Positions 51,425 to 60,500 of a stretch of 64,000 nucleotides of DNA are shown here, piece by piece. The notes under the pieces are model-generated. The model saw only the letters and a program-made list of their open reading frames with translations. It had not been told where the DNA came from and searched no databases. Each line of letters opens with the position of its first letter. Position 1 is the first letter of the stretch. The DNA is taken from contig NZ_JAQNCS010000002.1 in assembly GCF_049472655.1 (NCBI RefSeq), forward strand, positions 138,981-202,980, given 5' to 3'. The position numbers were made by a program, and so were the translations under genes. This DNA comes from Deferribacter abyssi (GTDB lineage Bacteria > Chrysiogenota > Deferribacteres > Deferribacterales > Deferribacteraceae).

Positions 51425-52174
51425 CTATGCCCCCATCTCCTCCATTACTTTATCTTCAATGTCAAAATTTGCATACACTTCTTGCACATCGTCCAAATCT
51501 TCAAGAGCCTCAATCAACGCTAACAATTTTTTAGCATCTTCTCCTTCAACCTTCACAGTATTTTTTGGTCTCATAGTTAGCTCTGCATATTCTATAGCAA
51601 TCCCTTTTTCTTCTAGTGCTTTTTTAACATTATAGTATTCAGATGGCTCAGTAATTACCTCATAATTATCACCTTCTATTTTCAAATCTTCAGCTCCTGC
51701 CTCAATGACAATATCCATTAGTGTATCTTCATCTATAACTTCCTTCTTTACCCCAATAATACCTTTCTTTTCAAAAAGCCAAGCTACACATCCAGCTTCT
51801 CCTAAACTTCCACCTTTTTTAGTAAGAGTACTCCTAACTTCTGCTACCGTCCTGTTTTTATTATCTGTTAATGCTTGAACCATAATTGCCACACCACCAG
51901 GACCATATCCCTCATAAATCACATCTTCATAATTTGCCTCATTACCTTCACCAGTCCCTTTTTTAATTGCTCTTTCTACATTCTCCTTTGGCATATTTGC
52001 AGCCCTTGCTTTCTCAAGAGCTACCCTTAATCTTGGATTCATTTCTGGATCGCTTCCACCCATTTTTGCTGCAACTGTAAGTTCTCTAGCAATTTTAGTA
52101 AAAATTTTGCCTTTTTTTGCATCCTGTGATGCTTTTCTATGTTTTATATTAGCCCATTTACTATGTCCTGCCAT
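51425..52174 (-). CDS. yebC: YebC/PmpR-family protein
   Basis: A 249-residue protein of the YebC/TACO1 family with the typical N-terminus AGHSKWANIKHRKASQDAKKG and the following FTKIARELTVAAKMGG. Members are described as transcription regulators or as translation helpers at proline-rich stretches; which applies here is open. It leads the yebC-ruvC-ruvA operon, a widely conserved order. AGGAGGT precedes the start. Confidence 0.95.
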   Translation of the reverse strand: MAGHSKWANIKHRKASQDAKKGKIFTKIARELTVAAKMGGSDPEMNPRLRVALEKARAANMPKENVERAIKKGTGEGNEANYEDVIYEGYGPGGVAIMVQALTDNKNRTVAEVRSTLTKKGGSLGEAGCVAWLFEKKGIIGVKKEVIDEDTLMDIVIEAGAEDLKIEGDNYEVITEPSEYYNVKKALEEKGIAIEYAELTMRPKNTVKVEGEDAKKLLALIEALEDLDDVQEVYANFDIEDKVMEEMGA

Positions 52175-52202
52175 TAAAACCTCCTAACTTTTGGTGCGCT
52201 TG

Positions 52203-52231
52203 TTTATAAATTATTTCTTTTATATTTTCAA
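52203..52231 (-). promoter_or_regulatory. Sigma-70 promoter of the yebC-ruvC-ruvA operon
   Basis: On the minus strand TTGAAA (52231-52226), a 17-base spacer, and TATAAA (52208-52203). The leader would be about 22 bases and contains a full AGGAGGT ribosome site, unlike the leaderless genes in this window. I saw no SOS box. Confidence 0.6.
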
Positions 52232-52317
52232 TAAAAAGATTACCACTGGAATGTAGTAACACCAGAAAGATTACTAAAACAATTCCCCCCTTTAACTATT
52301 AGCTGATAACTAAAGAA

Positions 52318-52352
52318 TTTTGGTTAGCCCTTTTAAAAAGAGCTAACCAAAA
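52318..52352 (-). terminator. Terminator hairpin after leuA
   Basis: TTTGGTTAGC and GCTAACCAAA form a 10-bp stem with a 13-nt loop, starting a few bases after the leuA stop. The T-tract is weak on the minus strand and somewhat better on the plus strand. Confidence 0.6.
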
Positions 52353-52356
52353 CTTT

Positions 52357-53907
52357 TTAGATACTATCATTTAACACTTTTTTATTACCTTTTCTATTCA
52401 TATATCTATTCAATGCATGTAAGTAAGCTCTTGCACTAGCTACAACAATATCTGTAGAATACCCTTTACCTGTGATCTCAAAACCAGAATTTTCAAACTC
52501 AACACTAACAACCACTTCACCTTGTGCATCTTTACCTGCAGTTACTGCATTTATTCTGTATTTTTTCAATCTACCTTGTATCCCAGCTATGCGCTCTATA
52601 GCCTTAAAAGCTGCATCCACAGGCCCATCCCCTATTGACGCATCAACAATAACATTCCCATCATCTTTTAAAAGTTCTATTGTAGCAGTTGGAATTGCAT
52701 TAACACCACTCACAATTGTAAGATTTTCTAAAGAATAATATTCTCTTACCTTACTCATTTGATTTTCAACAATTGCCTCTAAATCCTCATCGTAAACCTC
52801 TTTCTTCTTATCTGCCAATTCCTTAAACTTTGCAAAAGCTATCTCTAATTGCTCTCTTGAAAGTTCATAACCAAGTGATCTAAGTCTTTCTATAAACGCA
52901 TGACGACCAGAGTGTTTACCAAGCACCAATTTATTGGAAGGAAATCCAACACTTTCTGGAGTCATTATTTCATAAGTTGTCCTTTCTTTTAACACACCAT
53001 CTTGATGAATACCAGCTTCATGTGCAAATGCATTTTTCCCAACAATCGCTTTATTAGGCTGTACATCAACCCCCGTAATTGAAGTTAATAATCTGCTAGT
53101 TCTATAAATTTCTTTGGTATTTATATCAGTATAGACATAATTAAACTCATCCTTCCTAACATTTAAAGCCATAACAATTTCTTCCAATGATGCATTTCCA
53201 GCTCTTTCACCTATACCATTAATTGTACACTCAACTTGCCTAGCACCAGCTACAACTGCTGCAATAGAATTTGCTACAGCTAGTCCAAGATCATTGTGAC
53301 AATGTACACTTATAATAGCTTTATCAATATTTGGAACTTTATTTAAAAGAGTATTTATTATCTTTTCAAATTCCCTTGGCACAGTATAGCCAACAGTATC
53401 TGGAATATTAACCGTTGACGCCCCAGCATCAATTACTACCTCCACAATCTTACAAAGAAAATCAAGATTTGTTCTTGTTGCATCTTCTGCACTGAACTCC
53501 ACGTCATCACACAAATTCCTAGCAAATTTTACAGCGTCTCTAGCAATCTCAATCACCTCTTCAGGATCTTTTTTAAGCTTATATTTCATATGGATATCCG
53601 ATGTTGCGATAAAAGTATGAATACGTGGCCGTTTAGCCCCTTTTAAAGCCTCCCAACCTACTTCAATATCTTTTTTGTTTGCCCTACAAAGTCCAGCAAC
53701 AGCTGGATCTTTAACTGTATCAGCAACCCTCTTAACAGCCTCAAAATCTCCTGGAGACGATATCGGAAAGCCTGCCTCAATGACATCCACTCCTAACCTT
53801 TCAAGTTGAATAGCCATTTTCACCTTCTCATCAACATTCATACTAAAACCTGGTGCCTGCTCACCATCTCTTAATGTGGTATCAAAAATTATCAACTTCT
53901 CATTCAT
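52357..53907 (-). CDS. leuA: 2-isopropylmalate synthase
   Basis: A 516-residue enzyme that condenses acetyl-CoA and 2-oxoisovalerate as the first committed step of leucine synthesis. The N-terminal HMGL-type TIM barrel has DTTLRDGEQAPGF and HCHNDLGLAVANS. The C-terminal LeuA dimer domain (about 395-500) should bind leucine for feedback control. The start has a GGGGG ribosome site. It is separated from pssA by a strong terminator with only about 29 bases between that and its ATG, and no clear promoter is seen there. Confidence 0.94.
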   Translation of the reverse strand: MNEKLIIFDTTLRDGEQAPGFSMNVDEKVKMAIQLERLGVDVIEAGFPISSPGDFEAVKRVADTVKDPAVAGLCRANKKDIEVGWEALKGAKRPRIHTFIATSDIHMKYKLKKDPEEVIEIARDAVKFARNLCDDVEFSAEDATRTNLDFLCKIVEVVIDAGASTVNIPDTVGYTVPREFEKIINTLLNKVPNIDKAIISVHCHNDLGLAVANSIAAVVAGARQVECTINGIGERAGNASLEEIVMALNVRKDEFNYVYTDINTKEIYRTSRLLTSITGVDVQPNKAIVGKNAFAHEAGIHQDGVLKERTTYEIMTPESVGFPSNKLVLGKHSGRHAFIERLRSLGYELSREQLEIAFAKFKELADKKKEVYDEDLEAIVENQMSKVREYYSLENLTIVSGVNAIPTATIELLKDDGNVIVDASIGDGPVDAAFKAIERIAGIQGRLKKYRINAVTAGKDAQGEVVVSVEFENSGFEITGKGYSTDIVVASARAYLHALNRYMNRKGNKKVLNDSI

Positions 53908-53935
53908 TTTATAACCCCCTATTGTAGTTTAATCT

Positions 53936-53969
53936 AAAAAAAAAGGCCTCAGCCCTGAAGGCTGAGGCC
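53936..53969 (-). terminator. Strong intrinsic terminator between pssA and leuA
   Basis: GGCCTCAGCC (53945-53954) and GGCTGAGGCC (53960-53969) form a 10-bp stem with a 5-nt loop, flanked by A and T runs on both sides. On the minus strand it ends in a run of nine T. It lies 8 bases after the pssA stop. Confidence 0.9.
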
Positions 53970-53977
53970 TTTTTATG

Positions 53978-54715
53978 CTATTCTGCATGGCCTTCTTTGA
54001 CCTCCAGGGACCGATATTTCAAAAACCTTAATAGTTGGAGGAGAAGACCTGAAAATGTGTATCCAATAAAAAATACAAACAAAAATATTTCAGGATACAT
54101 CCCAATTACAAAAATTAGAAGTGCAAACCCCACAAGCAAGCTAAAAGGCTTGATCCCGTGTAACTCAAGTTTTTTAAAACTGTAATATTTCACATTACTA
54201 ACCATTAAAAAAGCAAGTAAATATATAAACAAAACAAAACTCAAAGGTATTGATATACCTTCAGGTTTCCCAAATATCTCTTTTACAAAAAGAACGCTTG
54301 AGGCAATTACACCTGCCGCTGCAGGAATCGGCAATCCTATGAAGTATCGATTATCACTCTTTTTAGTTATAACATTAAATCTCGCTAATCTTAAAGCTCC
54401 ACAAGCTACAAAAAGAAAAGAAGCCATCCAACCAACCCTACCATAGGGAGTTAACACCCATTCATAAATCAGCAGTGCCGGAGCAAGACCAAATGCTACT
54501 AAATCACTCAAAGAATCCATTTGAATACCAAATTCACTCGTTGCATGTAGCATTCTTGCAACTTTTCCATCAAGCCCATCAAAAACAAAAGAAAAAATTA
54601 TCGCATAAGCTGCTAATACAAAATCACCATTAATACTCGCTATAATAGAATAAAAACCGGAAAATAAGCTCAATAATGTAATAAAATTAGGTAATAAATA
54701 TTCACGTTTAATCAT
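53978..54715 (-). CDS. pssA: CDP-diacylglycerol-serine O-phosphatidyltransferase
   Basis: A 245-residue membrane CDP-alcohol phosphatidyltransferase that makes phosphatidylserine. The family motif D-G-x2-A-R-x8-G-x3-D-x3-D is visible as DGLDGKVARMLHATSEFGIQ followed by MDSLSD. About six to eight hydrophobic segments are present. It overlaps psd by 4 bases, and together they encode phosphatidylethanolamine synthesis. Confidence 0.93.
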   Translation of the reverse strand: MIKREYLLPNFITLLSLFSGFYSIIASINGDFVLAAYAIIFSFVFDGLDGKVARMLHATSEFGIQMDSLSDLVAFGLAPALLIYEWVLTPYGRVGWMASFLFVACGALRLARFNVITKKSDNRYFIGLPIPAAAGVIASSVLFVKEIFGKPEGISIPLSFVLFIYLLAFLMVSNVKYYSFKKLELHGIKPFSLLVGFALLIFVIGMYPEIFLFVFFIGYTFSGLLLQLLRFLKYRSLEVKEGHAE

Positions 54716-55332
54716 TTACTTTCAAACCTCGCTATTATTGACTCACCAGCCTTAACTCGGTCATTTAACTCTACAACTACATGAGCATTCATCGGTAAAT
54801 AGAGATCCACTCTTGAAGAAAATTTAATTATACCTAACCTCTCTCCTATCAAAACCTTATCTCCAGTATTTAAATAAGACACCGTTCTACGCGCCACTAG
54901 ACCTGCAACCTGTTTTACAATAACATTACCATATTCAGTAATAATTTTTATAATATTTTGTTCATTCTCGATGGAACTTTCAGGTCTATTAGCCGCTAAA
55001 AATTTTCCTGGTTTATGCTCTACACTAACTACCTCACCTGTAAGAGGAACCCTGTTAACATGCACATCAAACACATTCATAAATATTGATATTTTTTTAA
55101 ATTCTTGCTCATCTACTTTCTCTTCACTAATATCAACAACTTTTCCATCCGCAGGAGAAACCACAATCCCTTCAAAAGGTGGAATATCCCTTTCAGGATC
55201 TCTAAAAAACCACACAAACAGCGCAAGCAAAATAATTATCATTAACAGAAGCAATTGCTTAGAGATAACTAATACCACCAAAAAAGCAACAACAGCTGTT
55301 AAAATAAATGGAAAACCTTCTTTTGCTATCAA
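54712..55332 (-). CDS. psd: Phosphatidylserine decarboxylase (short form)
   Basis: A 206-residue pyruvoyl-type proenzyme of the short PSD class with an N-terminal hydrophobic segment. It has the VVSPADGKVV and FMNVFDVHVNRVP motifs. The usual self-cleavage FGSR motif reads KFSSRVD here, so Gly before the pyruvoyl Ser is replaced by Ser. The start is TTG with AAGGAG seven bases upstream. It converts phosphatidylserine to phosphatidylethanolamine and is transcribed from its own promoter. Confidence 0.91.
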   Translation of the reverse strand: MIAKEGFPFILTAVVAFLVVLVISKQLLLLMIIILLALFVWFFRDPERDIPPFEGIVVSPADGKVVDISEEKVDEQEFKKISIFMNVFDVHVNRVPLTGEVVSVEHKPGKFLAANRPESSIENEQNIIKIITEYGNVIVKQVAGLVARRTVSYLNTGDKVLIGERLGIIKFSSRVDLYLPMNAHVVVELNDRVKAGESIIARFESK

Positions 55333-55352
55333 CTAGAACTCCTTTTTTGATT

Positions 55353-55381
55353 ATTATAATTCACAGATTAAATATTAGCAA
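55353..55381 (-). promoter_or_regulatory. Sigma-70 promoter of psd-pssA
   Basis: On the minus strand TTGCTA (55381-55376), a 17-base spacer, and TATAAT (55358-55353), about 20 bases before the TTG start. It directly follows the ilvC terminator. Confidence 0.6.
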
Positions 55382-55384
55382 TAG

Positions 55385-55413
55385 AAAAAAAAATGGGGGG
55401 ACAAAAGCCCCAC
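55385..55413 (-). terminator. Intrinsic terminator after ilvC
   Basis: On the minus strand TGGGG and CCCCA form a G+C-rich stem starting 2 bases after the ilvC stop, followed by nine T. It ends the ilvD-ilvB-ilvN-ilvC unit. Confidence 0.8.
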
Positions 55414-55414
55414 C

Positions 55415-56431
55415 TTAATTTTTCTCTGTATCAACTATTTTACTTTTACCAAGCCAACTCATCATTTCTCTAAGTTTTTTACCCACAACCTCAATTTGAT
55501 GATTTTCATCTGACTTTGTCAATGCATTAAAAACAGGTCTTCCTGCTCTATTTTCCAAAAGCCACTCTTTTGCAAATTGACCACTTTGAATCTCATAAAG
55601 TACTTGTTTCATATTTTCTTTCACTTCAGGAGAAATAACTCTTGGCCCCCTAGTCAAATCACCATATTGAGCTGTATTACTAATAGAATATCTCATATTC
55701 GAAATTCCCCCTTCATAAAGCAAGTCAACAATAAGCTTTACTTCATGAAGACATTCAAAATAAGCCATTTCAGGAGAATAACCTGCTTCCACCAATGTTT
55801 CAAAACCATATTTAATAAGCTGGGTCAAACCACCACACAAAACAGCTTGTTCACCAAAAAGATCTGTCTCTGTCTCCTCTTTAAATGTTGTTTGCAAAAT
55901 TCCTGCTCTTGCTCCACCTATTGCAGCCGCATAAGAAAGAGCTACTTCCAAAGCATCACCATTATAATCTTGAGCAACGGCAACAAGACACGGAACACCT
56001 CCACCTTTTTCATACTCTGCACGTACAAGATGCCCAGGCCCCTTTGGTGCTATCATTATAACATTAATATATTCAGGAGGAATGATCTGCCCAAAATGAA
56101 TATTAAATCCATGTGCAAAAGCTATATAATCCCCCTCTTTAAGATTTGGAGCTATCTTTTCTCTGTACAAATCACCCTGAGTTTCATCAGGTGTTAAAAT
56201 CATGATAACATCAGCCCATTTAGCTGCTTCTTCAACTTCCATTACTTTTAAACCAGCCTTTTCAGCCTTATCCCAACTTTTACTCCCTTTTCTTAAACCA
56301 ACAACTACATCAACACCACTATCTTTAAGATTGTTAGAATGTCCATAACCTTGGCTTCCATAACCAATAACTGCTACTCTTTTGTTTTTAATTAAATCAA
56401 GATTTACATCTTTTTCATAAAAAACTTTCAT
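55415..56431 (-). CDS. ilvC: Ketol-acid reductoisomerase (class I)
   Basis: A 338-residue enzyme that isomerises and reduces acetolactate or acetohydroxybutyrate. The N-terminal Rossmann motif GYGSQGYGHSNNLKDSG is followed by VGLRKGSKSW, and the C-terminal knotted domain has the metal-binding ETETDLFGEQ and CLHEVKLIVDLLYEGG segments. The length identifies the short class I form. The RKGSKSW loop suggests NADPH preference, as in typical KARIs. It is 26 bases after ilvN. Confidence 0.96.
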   Translation of the reverse strand: MKVFYEKDVNLDLIKNKRVAVIGYGSQGYGHSNNLKDSGVDVVVGLRKGSKSWDKAEKAGLKVMEVEEAAKWADVIMILTPDETQGDLYREKIAPNLKEGDYIAFAHGFNIHFGQIIPPEYINVIMIAPKGPGHLVRAEYEKGGGVPCLVAVAQDYNGDALEVALSYAAAIGGARAGILQTTFKEETETDLFGEQAVLCGGLTQLIKYGFETLVEAGYSPEMAYFECLHEVKLIVDLLYEGGISNMRYSISNTAQYGDLTRGPRVISPEVKENMKQVLYEIQSGQFAKEWLLENRAGRPVFNALTKSDENHQIEVVGKKLREMMSWLGKSKIVDTEKN

Positions 56432-56457
56432 CTTCCACCTCTTGTAATATTTTATAT

Positions 56458-56964
56458 TTATGATGTTTTGCTATAATCAGGTGTTGCTTTACTACCTCTT
56501 GCTATAGCAACAAACCCTGTTTTTATTACTTCAATTAATCCATATGGCTCTAATACTTTTAGGAATGCCTTATTTTTATCATCTGTACCTGTTATCTCAA
56601 CAATGAGCGACTCTCCAGTAATATCAACAACTTTTCCTCTAAAGGTATTAACAATATTAAAAATATCTGGTCTGGTTTTAGATGTAGCATGAACCTTTAC
56701 AAGCATCATCTCACGTTCTATATGATCCATTGGTGTAACATCACGAACTTTTATCACATTTATTAACTTTCTCAATTGCTTAATTATCTGCTCGATTATT
56801 CTCTCATCACCACTAGTAACAATTGTCATCACTGAGAATCTCGGATCATGAGTAGTATTCACAGATAAGCTTTCAATATTATATCCCCTACCACTAAAAA
56901 GACCGGCAACTCTAGATAAAACACCAAATTTATTTTCTACTAATACTGATATAATATGTCTCAT
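56458..56964 (-). CDS. ilvN: Acetolactate synthase small (regulatory) subunit
   Basis: A 168-residue ACT-domain subunit that confers valine feedback on the large subunit. The N-terminus HIISVLVENKFGVLSRVAGL plus FSGRGYNIESLSV is diagnostic, followed by a second ACT-like domain with ITGESLIVEITG. It directly follows ilvB. The gene is also often called ilvH. Confidence 0.95.
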   Translation of the reverse strand: MRHIISVLVENKFGVLSRVAGLFSGRGYNIESLSVNTTHDPRFSVMTIVTSGDERIIEQIIKQLRKLINVIKVRDVTPMDHIEREMMLVKVHATSKTRPDIFNIVNTFRGKVVDITGESLIVEITGTDDKNKAFLKVLEPYGLIEVIKTGFVAIARGSKATPDYSKTS

Positions 56965-56965
56965 A

Positions 56966-58657
56966 TCAGTCCCCCAATATCATTTCATTTAAAGCAGCAC
57001 CTGCAGGCACCATAGGAAACACATTTTCTTCCCTATCAACCACAAAATCCATAAGAACAGGTAAATCCTTAATCTTCATGGCCTCTCTTAAAATTGGCTC
57101 TACATCCTCTGGTTTTTCAGCTCTAAACGCCGGACAACCATAACTTTCTGCAAGCTTTAAAAAATCAGGCTGACATTCCAAACAAGAATACGAATATCTG
57201 TTATTAAAAAAGAGACTTTGCCACTGCCTAATCATCCCTAAAAATTTATTATTTAAAATTGCAATTTTAACACCCACTCTATACTGAACAGCGGTACAAA
57301 TTTCTTGTATATTCATAAGAAAACTACCATCACCCGCAATATCAAATACTTCCTTTTCTGGTCTACCTATTTTTGCTCCAATGGCCGCAGGAAAACCAAA
57401 TCCCATCGTTCCAAGACCACCTGAAGAAATAAATTGACGATGATCTTTAAATTTATAATATTGCCCTGCCCACATTTGATTCTGTCCAACTTCCGTGCAT
57501 ATAATAGCATCACCTTTAGTTACTTCATATATCTTCTCAACTACAAATTGAGGTTTAATCACTTTATTACTTTTTTTATAAGTAAAAGGATGTGTACTGT
57601 TCCAAGCTTTTATTTGTTTCAACCAAGAATCTCTATCTTTTGCACGTTTATCCCAATTGTAATCACCCAAATACTTTGACACCTGTTCCAATACTACCTT
57701 ACAATCTCCCACAATCGGTATATCTATAACTACATTTTTACTTATTGAAGCTGGATCAATATCAATATGAGCTATTTTTGCCTTAGGAGCAAAACCATCC
57801 AATCTACCTGTTGATCGGTCAGAAAAACGCGTCCCTACAGCAACAATAAAATCTGTTTCTGTCATTGCCATATTAGAAGCATAATTCCCATGCATACCAA
57901 GCCAACCAATAAAATTAGGATGATCACCAGGAAAGCCACCAAGCCCCATAAAAGATGAAATAACGGGTAAATTAATTTTTTCTACAAACTCTACTAGCTC
58001 CTTAGTGGCACCACTAATCCTAATACCTCCTCCCATATATACTACAGGTTTTTTAGCAGATTCCAATGCTTTCAACAATTTCTTAATCTGCATAGGATGT
58101 CCTTCATAATTTGGATTATAACCTAGTAATTCTACTTTTTCAGGATATCTAAACTTTGTTTTTGAAGCTACCACATCTTTTGGCAAGTCTATAACTACCG
58201 GTCCCGGCCTTCCAGTCTTTGCAATATGAAAAGCTTCCTTAATTGAAGGAGCAAGTTCTTTTATGTCTTTAACTAAATAGCTATGCTTAACTACAGGTCT
58301 AGTTATACCAATAATATCTGCTTCCTGAAAGGCATCTCCTCCTATCAATGATGTAGGTACCTGTCCAGTAAATATTACAAGAGGCACAGAGTCTAGATAC
58401 GCTGTAGTAATACCTGTTATAAGATTTGTTGCTCCTGGTCCACTAGTTGCCATACAAACACCCACTTTACCTGTAGCCCTAGCATATCCATCTGCAGCAT
58501 GAATACCACCCTGCTCATGTCTCGGTAAAATATGTTTAATATCAGTATCGAATAATGTATCATAAATTCCTAACAATACCCCGCCAGGGTATCCAAATAT
58601 AACCTCTACATCTTCTTTTCTTAAACATTCCACTAATATTTCGGCACCTGTCATCAT
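56966..58657 (-). CDS. ilvB: Acetolactate synthase large (catalytic) subunit
   Basis: A 563-residue TPP- and FAD-dependent enzyme that makes acetolactate for valine and leucine and acetohydroxybutyrate for isoleucine. It has FGYPGGVLLGIYD with the usual catalytic glutamate in LPRHEQGG, and the C-terminal TPP motif GDGSFLMNIQE. Two ATG codons are adjacent at the start, after GGAG. It lies between ilvD and ilvN. Confidence 0.96.
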   Translation of the reverse strand: MMTGAEILVECLRKEDVEVIFGYPGGVLLGIYDTLFDTDIKHILPRHEQGGIHAADGYARATGKVGVCMATSGPGATNLITGITTAYLDSVPLVIFTGQVPTSLIGGDAFQEADIIGITRPVVKHSYLVKDIKELAPSIKEAFHIAKTGRPGPVVIDLPKDVVASKTKFRYPEKVELLGYNPNYEGHPMQIKKLLKALESAKKPVVYMGGGIRISGATKELVEFVEKINLPVISSFMGLGGFPGDHPNFIGWLGMHGNYASNMAMTETDFIVAVGTRFSDRSTGRLDGFAPKAKIAHIDIDPASISKNVVIDIPIVGDCKVVLEQVSKYLGDYNWDKRAKDRDSWLKQIKAWNSTHPFTYKKSNKVIKPQFVVEKIYEVTKGDAIICTEVGQNQMWAGQYYKFKDHRQFISSGGLGTMGFGFPAAIGAKIGRPEKEVFDIAGDGSFLMNIQEICTAVQYRVGVKIAILNNKFLGMIRQWQSLFFNNRYSYSCLECQPDFLKLAESYGCPAFRAEKPEDVEPILREAMKIKDLPVLMDFVVDREENVFPMVPAGAALNEMILGD

Positions 58658-58669
58658 AGTTTTCTCCTA

Positions 58670-60325
58670 CTACAATTTTTTAAAAATAGCACCCTCAGCA
58701 GCACTACTAACATTTAAAGCATATTTGTACAAATAACCTGTTTTGATTTTAGGTTCAGGTTTGACCCATCTCTTTTTTCTCTCTTCCAATTCTGAGTCGC
58801 TAATTAGCAGCTCAATTCTTCTTTCTTTTATGTTAATATAAATATCATCACCATCTTGAACAAAAGCAATGACTCCACCTTCGGCGGCCTCAGGAGAAAT
58901 ATGTCCAATACATGGTCCCCTGGTACCACCTGAAAACCTCCCATCTGTAATGAGAGCAACTCTATTCAACCCTAAACCAGCAATAGCTGCCGTAGGAGCA
59001 AGCATTTCCCTCATACCAGGACCGCCTTTTGGTCCTTCATAGCGTATTACCACTACATCACCATTTTTAATTTTTCCCTCCATAATAGCATCCATAGCAT
59101 CCTCTTCAGAATCGAAAACTTTTGCTTTACCAGCAAATTCAAACATTTCAGAAGCAACAGCAGATTGCTTCACTACGCAACCATCAGGAGCAATATTCCC
59201 TTTAAGTACAGCTATCCCTCCTTCTTTATGGTAAGGATTATCTATCGGCCTAATCACATCCTCATCAAAAACAATTGCTGATCTTGCAATTTCCTTTACA
59301 GCTTTTCCTGATACTGTTAAATTATCTTCAATTAATGTTTCAAGTCTTTTTAAAACAGCAGGTATCCCGCCCGCATAATCCAAATCTTCCATGAAAAATT
59401 CACCACCTGGTCTCAAATTTGTAATATGCGGTACTCTCTTGCTTAAATCATCAAACAACATTAAATCAAGTTTTACCCCAGCCTCATGTGCAATTGCAGG
59501 TAAATGTAATGTAGTATTTGTAGATCCACCAAGCGCCAAATCTACAATAACTGCATTTCTAAAAGCTTTTTCATTCAAAATATCTTTTGGTCGTATATTG
59601 TTTCTTACTAACTCACATATCTGTACACCACTATCAAAAGCAATATGCCTCTTTTTTGACATAACTGCCAATGCAGTCCCACACCCAGGCAAACTCATCC
59701 CCATAGTTTCGGTAAGACAAGCCATTGTATTTGCAGTATATAATCCTTGACATGAGCCTGCAGAAGGACACGCACATTGCTCCAAATTATTCATCTCAAA
59801 ATCATCGATTTCACCTTTTTTATATTTAGCCATAGCCTCAAATGTATCTCTTACAAAAGATCTTCTCTCTCCTCTCCAATTACCACTCAACATAGGTCCA
59901 GCAGTTACAAAAATTGATGGAATATTTAATCGAGCAGCTGCCATTAACATGCCAGGGGTAATTTTATCACAATTTGTTAAAAAAACTACACCATCAAGTT
60001 GATGAGCTTCCACAACACATTCTATTATATCAGCAATTGCATCTCGACTAGGTAAAGAATAATGCATACCTTTATGTCCCATTGCAATACCATCACATAT
60101 CCCAGGTACTGAAAATAAAAAAGCATATCCACCACCTGAATGAATACCCTTTTCAATAAATCGTTCTAAATCCCTCATCCCAGAATGACCAGGAATTAAA
60201 TCAGTAAAACTAGAACAAATCCCTATAAAAGGCTTATTCATAGAACTTTTTGGCACACCACTCCCATGTAAAAGAGCCCTATGTGGAGCCCTATCCAACC
60301 CTTTTTTTACATTATCACTTCTCAT
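58670..60325 (-). CDS. ilvD: Dihydroxy-acid dehydratase
   Basis: A 551-residue iron-sulfur dehydratase that forms 2-oxoisovalerate and 2-oxo-3-methylvalerate. Cluster cysteines are seen in TNCDKITPGM and in CACPSAGSCQG. The C-terminal TDGRFSGGTRGPCIGHISPEA segment is typical. It is the first gene of the ilvDBNC unit. The ATG has AGGAG. The product 2-oxoisovalerate feeds leuA, panB and possibly the VorB-type oxidoreductase in this window. Confidence 0.96.
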   Translation of the reverse strand: MRSDNVKKGLDRAPHRALLHGSGVPKSSMNKPFIGICSSFTDLIPGHSGMRDLERFIEKGIHSGGGYAFLFSVPGICDGIAMGHKGMHYSLPSRDAIADIIECVVEAHQLDGVVFLTNCDKITPGMLMAAARLNIPSIFVTAGPMLSGNWRGERRSFVRDTFEAMAKYKKGEIDDFEMNNLEQCACPSAGSCQGLYTANTMACLTETMGMSLPGCGTALAVMSKKRHIAFDSGVQICELVRNNIRPKDILNEKAFRNAVIVDLALGGSTNTTLHLPAIAHEAGVKLDLMLFDDLSKRVPHITNLRPGGEFFMEDLDYAGGIPAVLKRLETLIEDNLTVSGKAVKEIARSAIVFDEDVIRPIDNPYHKEGGIAVLKGNIAPDGCVVKQSAVASEMFEFAGKAKVFDSEEDAMDAIMEGKIKNGDVVVIRYEGPKGGPGMREMLAPTAAIAGLGLNRVALITDGRFSGGTRGPCIGHISPEAAEGGVIAFVQDGDDIYINIKERRIELLISDSELEERKKRWVKPEPKIKTGYLYKYALNVSSAAEGAIFKKL

Positions 60326-60364
60326 AAGTATCTCCTGTTAAATCTTACTTAAAATTGTTTAATA

Positions 60365-60391
60365 ATTATCACACTAAAAGTTTATTTTCAA
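60365..60391 (-). promoter_or_regulatory. Possible promoter of ilvDBNC
   Basis: On the minus strand TTGAAA (60391-60386) and GATAAT (60370-60365) with a short 15-base spacer. The leader would be about 30 bases with an AGGAG site. Confidence 0.35.
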
Positions 60392-60408
60392 TTATTTTTT
60401 AATGGAAT

Positions 60409-60448
60409 CACATTTATTTTTACAGATAACATATCATGAATAAATGTG
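60409..60448. repeat. 10-bp perfect inverted repeat upstream of the ilvD promoter
   Basis: CACATTTATT (60409-60418) and AATAAATGTG (60439-60448) flank 20 bases that contain a smaller GATA-aca-TATC symmetry. It is not followed by a T-tract on either strand, so an operator is as likely as a terminator. Confidence 0.55.
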
Positions 60449-60500
60449 GCACAGTTTTCACTAAAAAAATTAAAACTAAAATATAAGATAACTGTAAAGT

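Noticed and set aside
53936..53970. T-box or peptide-attenuation leader before leuA
   Set aside because: No T-box core sequence and no leader peptide rich in leucine fits between pssA and the hairpin; it is best seen as the pssA terminator with possible read-through.
60426..60441. TGGCAC-like sequence resembling a sigma-54 promoter (plus strand)
   Set aside because: No matching TTGC at the required spacing and no plus-strand gene follows. It also overlaps the inverted repeat.
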